A stretch of 16,974 nucleotides of DNA from an uncultured Clostridia bacterium (GCA_948502395.1 CAOPES010000012.1:16673-33646); one strand, 5' to 3'; positions 5,985-13,884 are shown, counted from the first letter of the stretch. The notes: generated by a model not told the origin, from the letters alone. A program made the numbers and translations.

Positions 5985-7424
5985 TTATTTATTTAATTCT
6001 TCTAAGAATAGTTTGTTTAATATTTGTGGGTTTGCTTTTCCCTTAGTTTGTTTCATAGCTTGTCCAACTAAGAACCCTAAAGCTCTGTCTTTTCCAGCTT
6101 TGTAGTCTGCAATTGATTGTGGATTTGCTTCTAATATGTTTACAACTATTTCTTTTATTGCTCCTTCATCAGATATTTGTAGCCACCCTTTTTCTTTGAT
6201 TATTTCTTCTGGGTCTCTTGGATTTTCAAATAATTCTACCAATACTTTTTTACCGATGCTAGAACTGATAATGCCTTTATCTATTAATATTACTAATTTT
6301 CCTAATTGATTGCTGTCAAATGGTATTTGGCTTGGCTCTAGTTCTGTTTCGTTTATTATTCTTGATATGTCTGAAATAATCCAGTTGTTTACTGCTTTTG
6401 GGTTGTTGCATACTTTTATTGATTTTTCGAATAGGTCTGATAGATATTTTGATGATGTTATGATGTTTGCGTCTTTTTCTGATAGTTTGTATTCTTCTAA
6501 ATATCTTTGCTTTCTGCTTTCTGGTAATTCTGGCAATGTTTTTTTGATATTTTCGATATATTCTTCTGAAAGTTTTATTGCTACTAAGTCTGGCTCAGGG
6601 AAATAACGGTAATCTTGTGCATCTTCTTTATCTCTCATAGAGAATGTTTTTCCTGATACTTCGTCCCACCTTAGTGTTTCTTGAATTACTTTTTCTCCAC
6701 TTTCTACAACGTCTATCTGTCTTTCTATTTCGTATTGTATTGCTCTTATAATACTTCTAAAAGAGTTCATATTTTTCATTTCTGTACGTGTTCCAAGTTT
6801 TGGGTCACCTTTTTTTCTAACAGATACGTTTACATCTGCTCTATATGAACCTTCTTGCATTTTACAGTCAGATACTTCGATATATTCTAGAATTGATTTT
6901 AATTTCTTCAAATATAATTCTACTTCTTCTACTGTTCTAAAGTCTGGTCTTGATACTATCTCAATTAAAGGCACACCTGCCCTGTTTAAATCTACTAAGC
7001 TTCCACCATTAAGGTCATCGTGATTTAATTTTCCAGCATCTTCTTCTATATGAATTCTTTCTATTCCAATTGTTTTAAGTCCATTACTTGTTTCAAATTC
7101 TATTTTTCCGTTTTTACATAGTGGTTTATCAAATTGTGATATTTGATAAGATTTTGGTAAATCTGGGTAATAGTAATTTTTTCTATCATTTTTGCTGTTT
7201 CTTTCAATTTCGCAATTAGTTGCAAGCCCTGCTTTTACTGCATATTCTATTACTCTTTCATTTAGAACTGGTAATGTTCCTGGCATTGCCATACAAATTG
7301 GGCATACTTGTGTGTTTGGTGCTGCTCCAAATTCAGTTGGGCATGAACAAAATATTTTTGTTTTTGTTGAAAGTTCTGCGTGAACTTCTAATCCCATTAC
7401 TACTTCGTAATCTTCTCTTGCCAT
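5985..7424 (-). CDS. gatB: Aspartyl/glutamyl-tRNA(Asn/Gln) amidotransferase subunit B
   Basis: GatB binds mischarged Glu-tRNA(Gln) or Asp-tRNA(Asn), activates the misacylated amino acid with ATP and receives ammonia from GatA. The 479-residue protein has the expected parts: YEVVMGLEVHAEL at the start, the zinc-site cysteines CSC...CPIC near residues 27-43, DLNRAGVPLIEIVS, and a helical tRNA-binding tail ending GKANPQILNKLF. The start overlaps the gatA stop codon by one base (TAATG), and GGGGGTG in the end of gatA is its ribosome binding site, so translation is probably coupled. It is the last gene of gatCAB. Confidence 0.96.
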   Translation of the reverse strand: MAREDYEVVMGLEVHAELSTKTKIFCSCPTEFGAAPNTQVCPICMAMPGTLPVLNERVIEYAVKAGLATNCEIERNSKNDRKNYYYPDLPKSYQISQFDKPLCKNGKIEFETSNGLKTIGIERIHIEEDAGKLNHDDLNGGSLVDLNRAGVPLIEIVSRPDFRTVEEVELYLKKLKSILEYIEVSDCKMQEGSYRADVNVSVRKKGDPKLGTRTEMKNMNSFRSIIRAIQYEIERQIDVVESGEKVIQETLRWDEVSGKTFSMRDKEDAQDYRYFPEPDLVAIKLSEEYIENIKKTLPELPESRKQRYLEEYKLSEKDANIITSSKYLSDLFEKSIKVCNNPKAVNNWIISDISRIINETELEPSQIPFDSNQLGKLVILIDKGIISSSIGKKVLVELFENPRDPEEIIKEKGWLQISDEGAIKEIVVNILEANPQSIADYKAGKDRALGFLVGQAMKQTKGKANPQILNKLFLEELNK

Positions 7425-8902
7425 TATTTTGCACCCCCTATGAATTCTGGTTTATAATTTTCTCTAAATTTGATTTTTTGTTCTAATGTATATGCTGCAT
7501 TTAAAATTGTTTCTTCACAGAATTTGTTTCCAATTAGTTGTACTCCAATTGGCATACCTTGACTATCCACTCCGCATGGCACTGAGATTCCCGGTAAACC
7601 TGCTATATTTACAGAAACAGTACATATGTCTGATAAATACATTTCTAGCGGATTTGAGCTTTTCGCTCCAATATCAAATGCTACTGTTGGTGATGTTGGT
7701 GTTAATATAACATCGTATTTTTCAAATGCTTCATCAAACTTTTTCATAACTAATGTACGTACTTGTTGAGCTTTTTTGTAGTATGCATCATAATATCCTG
7801 ATGATAATACATATGTCCCAAGGATAATTCTTCTTTTTACTTCTGAACCAAATCCTTCGCTTCTAGACTTTTTATATAGGTCTTTTAGGCTTGTAAATTC
7901 TTTTGCTCTGTGACCATAACGAATGCCGTCAAATCTTCCTAAGTTTGAACTTGCTTCTGCACACGCAACTATGTAATATGTTGCTAATGAATAGTTTGCA
8001 ATATCTAATGAGAATTCTTCTATTTGTGCTCCCATTTCTTTGTAAGTTTCTATTGTTTTTTCTAATGATGCTTTTACTTCTTCATTTATTCCGTCTCCAA
8101 AGAACTCTTTTGGAACTCCAATTTTTAGTCCTTTTACATCATTCTTTAAAGCTTTTGTATAATCTATCTTCTCTTTTTTGCTGCATGTTGTATCTCTTTC
8201 ATCTGGACCTGCAATTAAATTTAATAACATTGCACTATCATAAACATCTTTTGTTATTGGCCCTATTTGGTCTAATGATGAGGCAAATGCTACTAGTCCA
8301 TATCTTGAAACTAGCCCATATGTTGGTTTTAATCCTACAACTCCACAAAAGCTAGCTGGCTGTCTAATTGACCCACCTGTGTCTGACCCTAACGCCCATG
8401 GCACCATTCCTGCTGCTACTGCTGCTGCTGAACCACCCGAAGATCCCCCTGGTACTTTGTTCAAATTCCATGGATTCCTTGTTTTTTTGAAATATGAATA
8501 TTCTGTTGAACCTCCCATAGCAAATTCGTCCATATTTAGTTTTCCTAAGTTTATGATGTTTTCGTTGTTTAGTTTTTCAACTACTGTTGCGTCATATGGT
8601 GCAACAAAATTTTCTAGCATTTTTGAGCTACATGTTGTTTTTATTCCTTTTGTGCACATATTGTCTTTTATTCCTATTGGTATTCCTGCAAAATCTCCTG
8701 TAATCTCTCCGCTTTCTTTTTTTGTTTCAATTTCTTCTGCTTGTTTTTTGGCTTCTTCTACAAGTGTTGTTACAAATGCTTGTACATCTTTTTCTTTTTC
8801 TTCTATTCTATTGGCATATGCTTCTACTATTTGTTTTGTTGTTATTTCTTTGTTTTTTAATTTTTCTTGTAGCTCGTGAACAGTTAATTCTATAATGTTC
8901 AT
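7424..8902 (-). CDS. gatA: Aspartyl/glutamyl-tRNA(Asn/Gln) amidotransferase subunit A
   Basis: GatA is the amidase-family subunit that releases ammonia from glutamine for GatB. The catalytic Ser-cisSer-Lys triad is visible: Lys79 in PIGIKDN, Ser154 in PGGSSGGS and Ser178 in GSDTGGSIR, at the same positions as in well-studied Gram-positive GatA. The length of 492 residues is typical. AAGGAGG lies just before the ATG, in the 12-nt gap after gatC. The 3' end overlaps gatB by one base. Confidence 0.97.
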   Translation of the reverse strand: MNIIELTVHELQEKLKNKEITTKQIVEAYANRIEEKEKDVQAFVTTLVEEAKKQAEEIETKKESGEITGDFAGIPIGIKDNMCTKGIKTTCSSKMLENFVAPYDATVVEKLNNENIINLGKLNMDEFAMGGSTEYSYFKKTRNPWNLNKVPGGSSGGSAAAVAAGMVPWALGSDTGGSIRQPASFCGVVGLKPTYGLVSRYGLVAFASSLDQIGPITKDVYDSAMLLNLIAGPDERDTTCSKKEKIDYTKALKNDVKGLKIGVPKEFFGDGINEEVKASLEKTIETYKEMGAQIEEFSLDIANYSLATYYIVACAEASSNLGRFDGIRYGHRAKEFTSLKDLYKKSRSEGFGSEVKRRIILGTYVLSSGYYDAYYKKAQQVRTLVMKKFDEAFEKYDVILTPTSPTVAFDIGAKSSNPLEMYLSDICTVSVNIAGLPGISVPCGVDSQGMPIGVQLIGNKFCEETILNAAYTLEQKIKFRENYKPEFIGGAK

Positions 8903-8914
8903 TTATTCTCCTCC

Positions 8915-9202
8915 TTAATTTAACACTTTTGGTATTTTGAACATATTTTGCTCTTTTTCTTCTGCATTTTGTAATAAACTTTCTGTATCTTTAAATATTT
9001 TTACTTCGTCTTTTCTGAATATATTATGTGCTTCGTTTGAGCCAATTGTTATGTCTAACCCGTCTACGTCTGCTTTGTTTACTATGTTTGCAAAGTTTAA
9101 TATGTCTTGTAAATTTAATAGGTATTTTTCTACTTCGTTTTCTTCAATTTCTAAACTTGCTAAATTGGCAATGTGTAAAAGTTCTTCTTTACTTACTTGC
9201 AT
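8915..9202 (-). CDS. gatC: Aspartyl/glutamyl-tRNA(Asn/Gln) amidotransferase subunit C
   Basis: GatC is the small subunit that wraps around and stabilises GatA-GatB. It has 95 residues with the typical opening VSKEELLHIANLASLEIEE and the LNFANIVNKADVDGLD segment. It is the first gene of the operon; a TAGGAG ribosome binding site precedes the ATG, and a promoter lies at 9259-9288. Together the three subunits indicate that Gln-tRNA, and perhaps Asn-tRNA, is made by transamidation. Confidence 0.94.
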   Translation of the reverse strand: MQVSKEELLHIANLASLEIEENEVEKYLLNLQDILNFANIVNKADVDGLDITIGSNEAHNIFRKDEVKIFKDTESLLQNAEEKEQNMFKIPKVLN

Positions 9203-9258
9203 TTTTTATCATCTCCTACATTCTCTGTTATAACGTAATTACGTCACTATTGTTCTAT

Positions 9259-9288
9259 ATTATATACTTTTTTTACCAAAAAAACAAG
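9259..9288 (-). promoter_or_regulatory. Probable promoter of gatCAB
   Basis: TATAAT (9259-9264) has TTGTTT (9283-9288) 18 nt upstream on the minus strand. The -35 match is moderate. A perfect 12-nt palindrome, ACGTAATTACGT (9233-9244), lies just downstream, between the promoter and the gatC ribosome binding site. Confidence 0.5.
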
Positions 9289-9300
9289 CCCTTACAAGCA

Positions 9301-9327
9301 TAAAAAGAAGGTAATACATTACCTTCT
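9301..9327 (-). terminator. Terminator of the unknown membrane protein gene
   Basis: AGAAGGTAAT (9306-9315) pairs with ATTACCTTCT (9318-9327) and is followed on the minus strand by TTTTT. It lies 7 nt past the stop codon at 9334 and separates this gene from gatCAB. Confidence 0.85.
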
Positions 9328-9333
9328 AATATG

Positions 9334-10077
9334 TTATTTAATTTCTACTACTTCCAGCAATTCTCTTGGGATATAAAATTCGTATTTTGTTTCTACGTGT
9401 TTTTTTAGAATTGGAATTTCAATCTCAAAAAACATCTTTTCATAGTATGTTTCTGTCACCACTTTCTTAAACATTGCTTTTTCTTTGTCTGTTACATAGT
9501 GAATTTCTACATTATTTTTTGGTATTTCTCCATTTGATTTCAATTCAATTTTACCGTCTTTTTCTTTTATTCTATAATAGTATCTATAAAAATCTTCGTT
9601 TTTCGAATAATCGTTTAATACTATTTTTTCAAGACACATTGTATCTTGTGGTAATTCTTCTACTTTAACGTTTTCACCATAAACGATATTAGTAACCTCT
9701 GTCTCTATATATTGTTCAGCTACATTAGTTACATTTCCATCACCAATAGACGAATAAAAGCAACCAATAATTAATCCCATACCATAAGTAATCCCAAACA
9801 TATACCGAAAGAATTTATCTGCCTTATACTTATAATTTGTAAATCGCAGTATTATTATACCTACTATTATAGTAATCCACACATTCGTATATGTTACCAT
9901 TATTACAGTAGCCATAATAAGCCACAGCCAACATAAAGGAACTAAAATCTCATCATTGCGATTGCGCTCAGATCTCGCTTTTTCAATTATTTTTTCTATT
10001 AAGATTATTGTAGTAGTGGCAAGAGCTAAATAAATAAGTGTAAGAATTATTGCTGATAGAATAGCTTTTTCTGTCAT
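9334..10077 (-). CDS. Unknown four-helix membrane protein with an extracytoplasmic or soluble C-terminal domain
   Basis: I do not recognise this family. The 247-residue form has four hydrophobic segments in its first half: about 5-28 (ILSAIILTLIYLALATTTII), 45-63 (VPLCWLWLIMATVIMVTY), 65-79 (VWITIIVGIIILRF) and 92-109 (YMFGITYGMGLIIGCFY). A charged domain of about 135 residues follows, rich in Glu, Lys and Tyr, with predicted beta-strand character (YYYRIKEKDGKIELKSNGEI). I start at 10077: AAGGAAGG is 6 nt upstream, whereas the ATG at 10119 has no such site and would add 14 residues. The gene is a single transcription unit with a strong promoter and its own terminator, between gatCAB and the ribosomal protein operon. 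A long leader (about 100 nt) with a dyad suggests regulation. Confidence 0.75.
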   Translation of the reverse strand: MTEKAILSAIILTLIYLALATTTIILIEKIIEKARSERNRNDEILVPLCWLWLIMATVIMVTYTNVWITIIVGIIILRFTNYKYKADKFFRYMFGITYGMGLIIGCFYSSIGDGNVTNVAEQYIETEVTNIVYGENVKVEELPQDTMCLEKIVLNDYSKNEDFYRYYYRIKEKDGKIELKSNGEIPKNNVEIHYVTDKEKAMFKKVVTETYYEKMFFEIEIPILKKHVETKYEFYIPRELLEVVEIK

Positions 10078-10162
10078 ATATGACCTTCCTTTCCAAATTC
10101 TTGGCACAGTATAAATCAAATGTCAAACTGGCTTTCACCAATTCTCAAAGGAATTATATAAA

Positions 10163-10179
10163 ATAAGTTTTCAACTTAT
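10163..10179. promoter_or_regulatory. Operator-like dyad in the leader of the membrane protein gene
   Basis: ATAAGTT (10163-10169) and AACTTAT (10173-10179) form a perfect 7-bp inverted repeat with a 3-nt centre, just past the expected transcription start. The position suits a repressor site. No regulator is identified, and chance is possible in AT-rich DNA. Confidence 0.35.
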
Positions 10180-10187
10180 GCTTTTAT

Positions 10188-10216
10188 ATTTTACCGCATT
10201 TTACATAATATGTCAA
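10188..10216 (-). promoter_or_regulatory. Strong promoter of the membrane protein gene
   Basis: TTGACA (10211-10216) and TAAAAT (10188-10193) are separated by exactly 17 nt. The spacer shares TTATGTAAAA, in the same register, with the promoter of the radical SAM gene at 16675-16703. Confidence 0.85.
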
Positions 10217-10227
10217 GTTGTAGCAAA

Positions 10228-10258
10228 TAAAAAAACCTAGATAGTATTTTATCTAGGT
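10228..10258 (-). terminator. Terminator of the ribosomal protein operon
   Basis: ACCTAGATA (10235-10243) pairs with TATCTAGGT (10250-10258) around a 6-nt loop and is followed on the minus strand by a run of seven T. It closes the operon after rplL. Confidence 0.9.
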
Positions 10259-10274
10259 CTTTTGTTGTTATAAA

Positions 10275-10643
10275 CTATTTTAATTCAACAACTGCTCCAA
10301 CTTCAGCAAATTTAGCTTTTAAGTCTTCTGCTTCGTCTTTGCTTACTCCTTCTTTAACTGTTTTAGGAGCTCCGTCAACTAATTCTTTAGCTTCTTTTAA
10401 TCCTAATCCTGTAGCATCTCTAACTACTTTGATAACTTTAATTTTTTGGTCACCAGCTGATGCTAATACAACATCAAATGATGATTTTTCTTCAGCTGCT
10501 GCTCCAGCTGCTCCAGCTGCTGCTGGTGCTGCTGCTGCTACTGCTGATACTCCATATTTTTCTTCAATTGCTTTTACTAAGTCATTTAATTCAACAACTG
10601 TTAAAGCGTCGATTTCTTCGATTAACTTTTCAATTTTTTCCAT
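10275..10643 (-). CDS. rplL: 50S ribosomal protein L7/L12
   Basis: L7/L12 dimers form the ribosomal stalk that recruits and stimulates translational GTPases. The 122-residue protein has the N-terminal dimerisation region (LIEEIDALTVVELNDLVKAIEEKYGV), an Ala/Gly-rich hinge (about residues 34-52) and the C-terminal domain with KIKVIKVVRDATGLGLKEAKELVDGAP. AAGGAGG lies 9 nt before the ATG. It is the last gene of the operon, 118 nt after rplJ, and ends at a strong terminator. Confidence 0.97.
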   Translation of the reverse strand: MEKIEKLIEEIDALTVVELNDLVKAIEEKYGVSAVAAAAPAAAGAAGAAAEEKSSFDVVLASAGDQKIKVIKVVRDATGLGLKEAKELVDGAPKTVKEGVSKDEAEDLKAKFAEVGAVVELK

Positions 10644-10761
10644 TTTATAAATCCTCCTTAAATTTTACGGTCTATATTTTAATTTAATTTTCTTGACCCT
10701 TTTAGTGATATAAGTTCACTACTCTTATTTTTTGTTTTATAGAGTTTACTTCTCTTGTTTA

Positions 10762-11352
10762 TTATTCAGCTTCTGTTGCTGCTGGTTCTTCAGCTTTTGC
10801 TTCTTCTGCTGGTGCTGGTTCTTCGGCAGCTACTGCAACAGTAACTTTTTCTCCAGCTTCTTCTTTTTGTTTTTTAACTTCATTTAATGCAACTGCAACT
10901 TTTGAGATATTTGCAAGTAAAGCTCCAGCAAGCATAGATAGTAAAGCTTCTCTTGAAGGTAGTTTTGCAAGTGTAATGATTTCTTCTGCTGTCATTACTT
11001 TTCCTTCAATAACTCCACCTTTGATTTTGTAGAATTCGTTATCTTTACCAAATTTGTAGATTATTTTAGAAGCTTCTAAGTAATCTTCATCGCTCATTAT
11101 TACAGCTGTTGGTCCTACTAAGTTTTCTTCTAATCCTTCTATTCCTGCTTCTTTTAATGCTCTTCTTGTAATGTTATTTTTTATAACGTTACATGTAGCA
11201 TTTGCTCCTCTTAAATCTCTTCTTAGTTGTGTATCATCAGTTACATTAATTCCTCTGTAATCTGTTAAAAGTACTAATTTAGCATTTTTAATTTTTTCTG
11301 CTAATTTTGTTACTTCTTCTTTCTTTTGATTTAGTATTTTCTCATTTGCCAT
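10762..11352 (-). CDS. rplJ: 50S ribosomal protein L10 with an Ala/Glu-rich C-terminal extension
   Basis: L10 anchors the L7/L12 dimers to 23S rRNA and, as the L10(L12) complex, represses its own operon through the leader RNA. Residues 1-165 are standard: VTKLAEKIKNAKLVLLTDYRG, KNNITRRAL, GPTAVIM and the stalk helix region LPSREALLSMLAGALLANI. The protein is 196 residues against about 166-175 in most Firmicutes. The surplus is a C-terminal tail (about 170-196) built from Ala, Glu and Pro, beyond the helix that holds L7/L12. AGGAGGTG precedes the ATG, downstream of the L10 leader. Confidence 0.95.
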   Translation of the reverse strand: MANEKILNQKKEEVTKLAEKIKNAKLVLLTDYRGINVTDDTQLRRDLRGANATCNVIKNNITRRALKEAGIEGLEENLVGPTAVIMSDEDYLEASKIIYKFGKDNEFYKIKGGVIEGKVMTAEEIITLAKLPSREALLSMLAGALLANISKVAVALNEVKKQKEEAGEKVTVAVAAEEPAPAEEAKAEEPAATEAE

Positions 11353-11384
11353 TTATTTTCACCTCCTACGATTTTATATAAATA

Positions 11385-11495
11385 AAATAAATAACACTCT
11401 TTAAGTTTCCTACCCAAGGTTACTAATAGAGTGTTATTTCTCTTTTTGGTTACCTCGGTAGGACTTAAATTTTTGCCTACTGTCTTTGGCTATAT
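11385..11495 (-). ncRNA. L10 leader: autoregulatory attenuator upstream of rplJ
   Basis: The minus strand between rplA and rplJ has the L10-binding hairpin GCCAAAGACAGTAGGC (11475-11490) typical of the ribosomal protein L10 leader. Two exclusive downstream folds are readable. In one, TTTAAGTCCTACCGAGGT (11452-11469) pairs with ACCTTGGGTAGGAAACTTAA (11401-11420). In the other, an 11-bp terminator-like stem (11428-11438 with 11390-11400, ATAACACTCT/AGAGTGTTAT) precedes a U-rich stretch. In Bacillus the rplJL leader works by transcription attenuation: L10(L12) binding favours the terminator. The layout here fits that model; the fold itself is my inference. Confidence 0.85.
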
Positions 11496-11508
11496 TAAAT
11501 TTTCTATA

Positions 11509-12192
11509 TTATTTTTGGTTAATAAATACGCTTGGCCCCATTGATGGTGCTATTGCAACACTTTTTACATATTGACCTTTTGCTGCTGCTGGTTTTGCTT
11601 TTATAATAGCATTCATTATTACTTCATAGTTTTCTAATAATTTCTCAGCACCAAATGAAACTTTTCCAAATCCTAAGTGAATGATATTGTTTTTATCTAA
11701 TCTGTATTCAACTTTACCAGATTTAATTTCACTTATTGCTTTTGTTACGTCCATTGTAACTGTTCCTGATTTAGGGTTTGGCATTAAACCTTTTGGTCCT
11801 AATACTTTACCTAATCTACCTACAACACCCATCATATCCGGAGTTGCAACAACTACATCATAATCAAACCATCCATCATTTTGGATTTTTGGTATTAATT
11901 CTTCTGCTCCTACGAAATCTGCTCCTGCTTTTTCAGCTTCTTCAGCTTTTGGTCCTTTTGCAAAAACTAAAACTTTTTGTGTTTTACCTGTACCATTTGG
12001 AAGTACTACTGTACCTCTAACTTGTTGATCAGCATGTTTTGAATCAACACCTAATTTAACGTGTAATTCAACAGTTTGATCAAATTTTGGTTGTGGCATT
12101 TTTTCAATTATTTCTAAAGCTTCTTTAGCTTCATATTCTTTTGTTTTGTCAATTAATTTTGCACTTTCTGCATATCTTTTAGACATTTTCAT
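11509..12192 (-). CDS. rplA: 50S ribosomal protein L1
   Basis: L1 binds helices 76-78 of 23S rRNA at the mobile stalk by the E site. The 227-residue protein shows the family landmarks: KFDQTVELHVKLGVDSKHADQQVRGTV (in part), GADFVGAEELI, ATPDMMGVVGRLGKVLGPKGLMPNPKSGTV (in part) and the end segment SVAIAPSMGPSVFIN. GGGAGG lies 7 nt before the ATG at 12192, which is preferred to the ATG two codons later. It follows rplK in the operon; the L10 leader lies downstream. Confidence 0.97.
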   Translation of the reverse strand: MKMSKRYAESAKLIDKTKEYEAKEALEIIEKMPQPKFDQTVELHVKLGVDSKHADQQVRGTVVLPNGTGKTQKVLVFAKGPKAEEAEKAGADFVGAEELIPKIQNDGWFDYDVVVATPDMMGVVGRLGKVLGPKGLMPNPKSGTVTMDVTKAISEIKSGKVEYRLDKNNIIHLGFGKVSFGAEKLLENYEVIMNAIIKAKPAAAKGQYVKSVAIAPSMGPSVFINQK

Positions 12193-12259
12193 TTTTTTAC
12201 CTCCCTTGGTTCTAACGAGCTCTTTGCTCTCCCATTTTTCTTATTTATTAAATTGTTTT

Positions 12260-12688
12260 TTAGTCTACTACAACTACACCCATAGCTCTAGCAGTTCCTT
12301 CAACCATACTCATAGCTGTTTCTATTGATGCAGCATTTAAGTCTGGCATTTTTTGTTCAGCAATTTCTTTAACTTGTGCTTTTGTTATATTAGCAACTTT
12401 TTCTTTGTTTGGTTTTCCTGAACCTTTTTGAATTTTAATTGCTTTTTTGATTAATACTGCAACTGGTGGAACTTTTGTAATAAATTCAAAAGATTTATCT
12501 TTATATACTGTTATAACAACTGGTATAATCATTCCTGGTTGGTTTGCAGTTCTATCATTAAATTCTTTAACAAATTGCATGATGTTAACACCACTTGAAC
12601 CTAATGCTGGACCTACTGGTGGAGCTGGTGATGCTTTTCCTGCTTCTATTTGTAATTTAATAATATTTGAAATTTCTTTTTCTGCCAT
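12260..12688 (-). CDS. rplK: 50S ribosomal protein L11
   Basis: L11 lies at the GTPase-associated centre of 23S rRNA next to the L10-L12 stalk. The 142-residue protein has the typical IIKLQIEAGKASPAPPVGPALG opening (shown in part), the PVVITVYKDKSFEF strand and an end containing GTARAMGV. GGGAGGTG lies 8 nt before the ATG. The gene sits between nusG and rplA, as in most bacteria. Confidence 0.97.
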   Translation of the reverse strand: MAEKEISNIIKLQIEAGKASPAPPVGPALGSSGVNIMQFVKEFNDRTANQPGMIIPVVITVYKDKSFEFITKVPPVAVLIKKAIKIQKGSGKPNKEKVANITKAQVKEIAEQKMPDLNAASIETAMSMVEGTARAMGVVVVD

Positions 12689-12721
12689 TTTGGTGGCACC
12701 TCCCTTTTTGTTTTTACTATA

Positions 12722-13258
12722 TTATTTGATTTTTTGTACTTGTGAAAATTCTAATTCTACTGGTGTTTCTCTTCCAAACATAGATACTAGAACTTTAACT
12801 TTGTGTTTTTCTGTATTTATTTCTTGTACAGTTCCTACAAAGCCTTCAAATGGACCATTCATAATATTTACTTGTTCATTTACTTCGTAGTCCACATTTA
12901 TTGGAACATCATCAAATCCCATATTTCTAATTTCTTCTTCTGTTAATGGTATTGGGTCTGTTCCTGATCCTACAAATCCAGTAACACCTCTTGTATTTCT
13001 TACTATGTACCAAGATTCTTCTGTTACTATCATTTTAATTAGTACATATCCTGGAAAAACTTTTTTTAGGTTTGTTTTTCTTTTTCCGTCTTTTATTTCT
13101 ATTTGTTCTTCCATTGGTACTATTATGTCAAAGAAGAAGTCTTCTAATTCTCTGTTCTTTATTGTTTTTTCTAAGTCTGTTTTTACTTTGTTTTCGTAAC
13201 CTGAGTATGTATGTACTACATACCATCTAGCTACCATATCATAATCTTTTTGAGACAT
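12722..13258 (-). CDS. nusG: Transcription termination/antitermination factor NusG
   Basis: NusG binds RNA polymerase through its N-terminal NGN domain and affects pausing, termination and transcription-translation coupling. The 178-residue protein has WYVVHTYSGYENKVK, the FPGYVLIKM segment and RNTRGVTGFVG in the NGN domain, and a C-terminal KOW domain (VNIMNGPFEGFVGTVQEI). The GAGGAGG site lies 10 nt before the ATG at 13258; the later in-frame ATG has no site. It lies between secE and rplK. Confidence 0.97.
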   Translation of the reverse strand: MSQKDYDMVARWYVVHTYSGYENKVKTDLEKTIKNRELEDFFFDIIVPMEEQIEIKDGKRKTNLKKVFPGYVLIKMIVTEESWYIVRNTRGVTGFVGSGTDPIPLTEEEIRNMGFDDVPINVDYEVNEQVNIMNGPFEGFVGTVQEINTEKHKVKVLVSMFGRETPVELEFSQVQKIK

Positions 13259-13300
13259 ACTTAAATAGCCTCCTCTTTTTTATTTTATTTGTTTTGTATT

Positions 13301-13690
13301 TTATTCAGCTACTGTGTTTTCAGATTCTGTTGCAGTATTTTCTGTTGGTTGCTCTTCTGGTGTTGTTTCTGCATTAGCTTCTTCTCCACCTTCTGTGTTT
13401 CCTTCAGTACTTTCTGCATTGTTGTCTTCGTTTGAAGATTCTTGCATTGTTGATACTGCTTCTTTTATTTTGTTTACTCCATATTTGTTTACACTTTCAA
13501 ATGCTAAATCTAATACAAATACTATTGCAGCTGTTATTAATACTATTGTTACAACTGCTACTGTGTTATTTACTAGTTGTTTTGGCGTTGGCCAAATTAC
13601 TTTTTTTAACTCAGCTTTAAAGTCTTTTGCAAAACTTTTTTTATTTTTGTTAACTTCTTTTTTGTTTGCTTTTGCTTCTTTCTTAGCCAT
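13301..13690 (-). CDS. secE: Preprotein translocase subunit SecE with a long acidic C-terminal tail
   Basis: SecE is the small subunit that clamps SecY in the translocation channel. The core is present: an amphipathic segment FKAELKKVIWPTPKQL (25-40) with the conserved WPT, and one membrane helix (about 43-66, VAVVTIVLITAAIVFVLDLA). Gram-positive SecE is usually 60-80 residues, but this one has 129. The extra part (77-129) has no Lys or Arg and is rich in Glu, Thr, Asn and Ser. By SecE topology it should face outside the cytoplasm. AAGGAGG precedes the ATG. It lies between rpmG and nusG. Confidence 0.94.
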   Translation of the reverse strand: MAKKEAKANKKEVNKNKKSFAKDFKAELKKVIWPTPKQLVNNTVAVVTIVLITAAIVFVLDLAFESVNKYGVNKIKEAVSTMQESSNEDNNAESTEGNTEGGEEANAETTPEEQPTENTATESENTVAE

Positions 13691-13719
13691 TTTATTTCCT
13701 CCTTAAAATAGCTTATTTA

Positions 13720-13884
13720 CTATTTAGTTTCTTTGTGTGTTGTACGTTTTTTGCAGAATTTACAATACTTTACAATTTCTAATCTGTCTGTATTGTTTCT
13801 CTTGTTTTTTGAAGTCATGTAATTTCTTCTTTTACATTCTGTACATTCTAATGTTATATTTTCTCTTGGTCCTTTTGCTGCCAT
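13720..13884 (-). CDS. rpmG: 50S ribosomal protein L33 (zinc-binding form)
   Basis: L33 is a small 50S protein near the E site. The 54-residue product begins MAAKGPRENITLECTECK and ends CKFCKKRTTHKETK. The two CxxC pairs (CTEC, CKFC) mark the zinc-binding C+ form. GGAGGTG lies 8 nt before the ATG. This is the first gene of the rpmG-secE-nusG-rplKAJL operon, about 80 nt downstream of a strong promoter. No tRNA-Trp gene lies between rpmG and secE, where one is found in some bacteria. Confidence 0.95.
   Translation of the reverse strand: MAAKGPRENITLECTECKRRNYMTSKNKRNNTDRLEIVKYCKFCKKRTTHKETK

Noticed and set aside
5875..6105. Open frame on the plus strand with a repeated PKRSVPIGRN-like peptide
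   Set aside because: The repeated peptide is only the GGGACGG repeat read in frame; the rest lies opposite the end of gatB, and no ribosome binding site is seen.
7903..8355. Leu-rich open frame on the plus strand opposite gatA
   Set aside because: It is the antisense of a well-conserved gene, and its Leu/His richness follows from the codons of gatA.
12193..12259. Possible L1-binding hairpin between rplK and rplA
   Set aside because: Only a 4-bp stem around GAGC/GCTC can be drawn; this is too weak to support a regulatory call.
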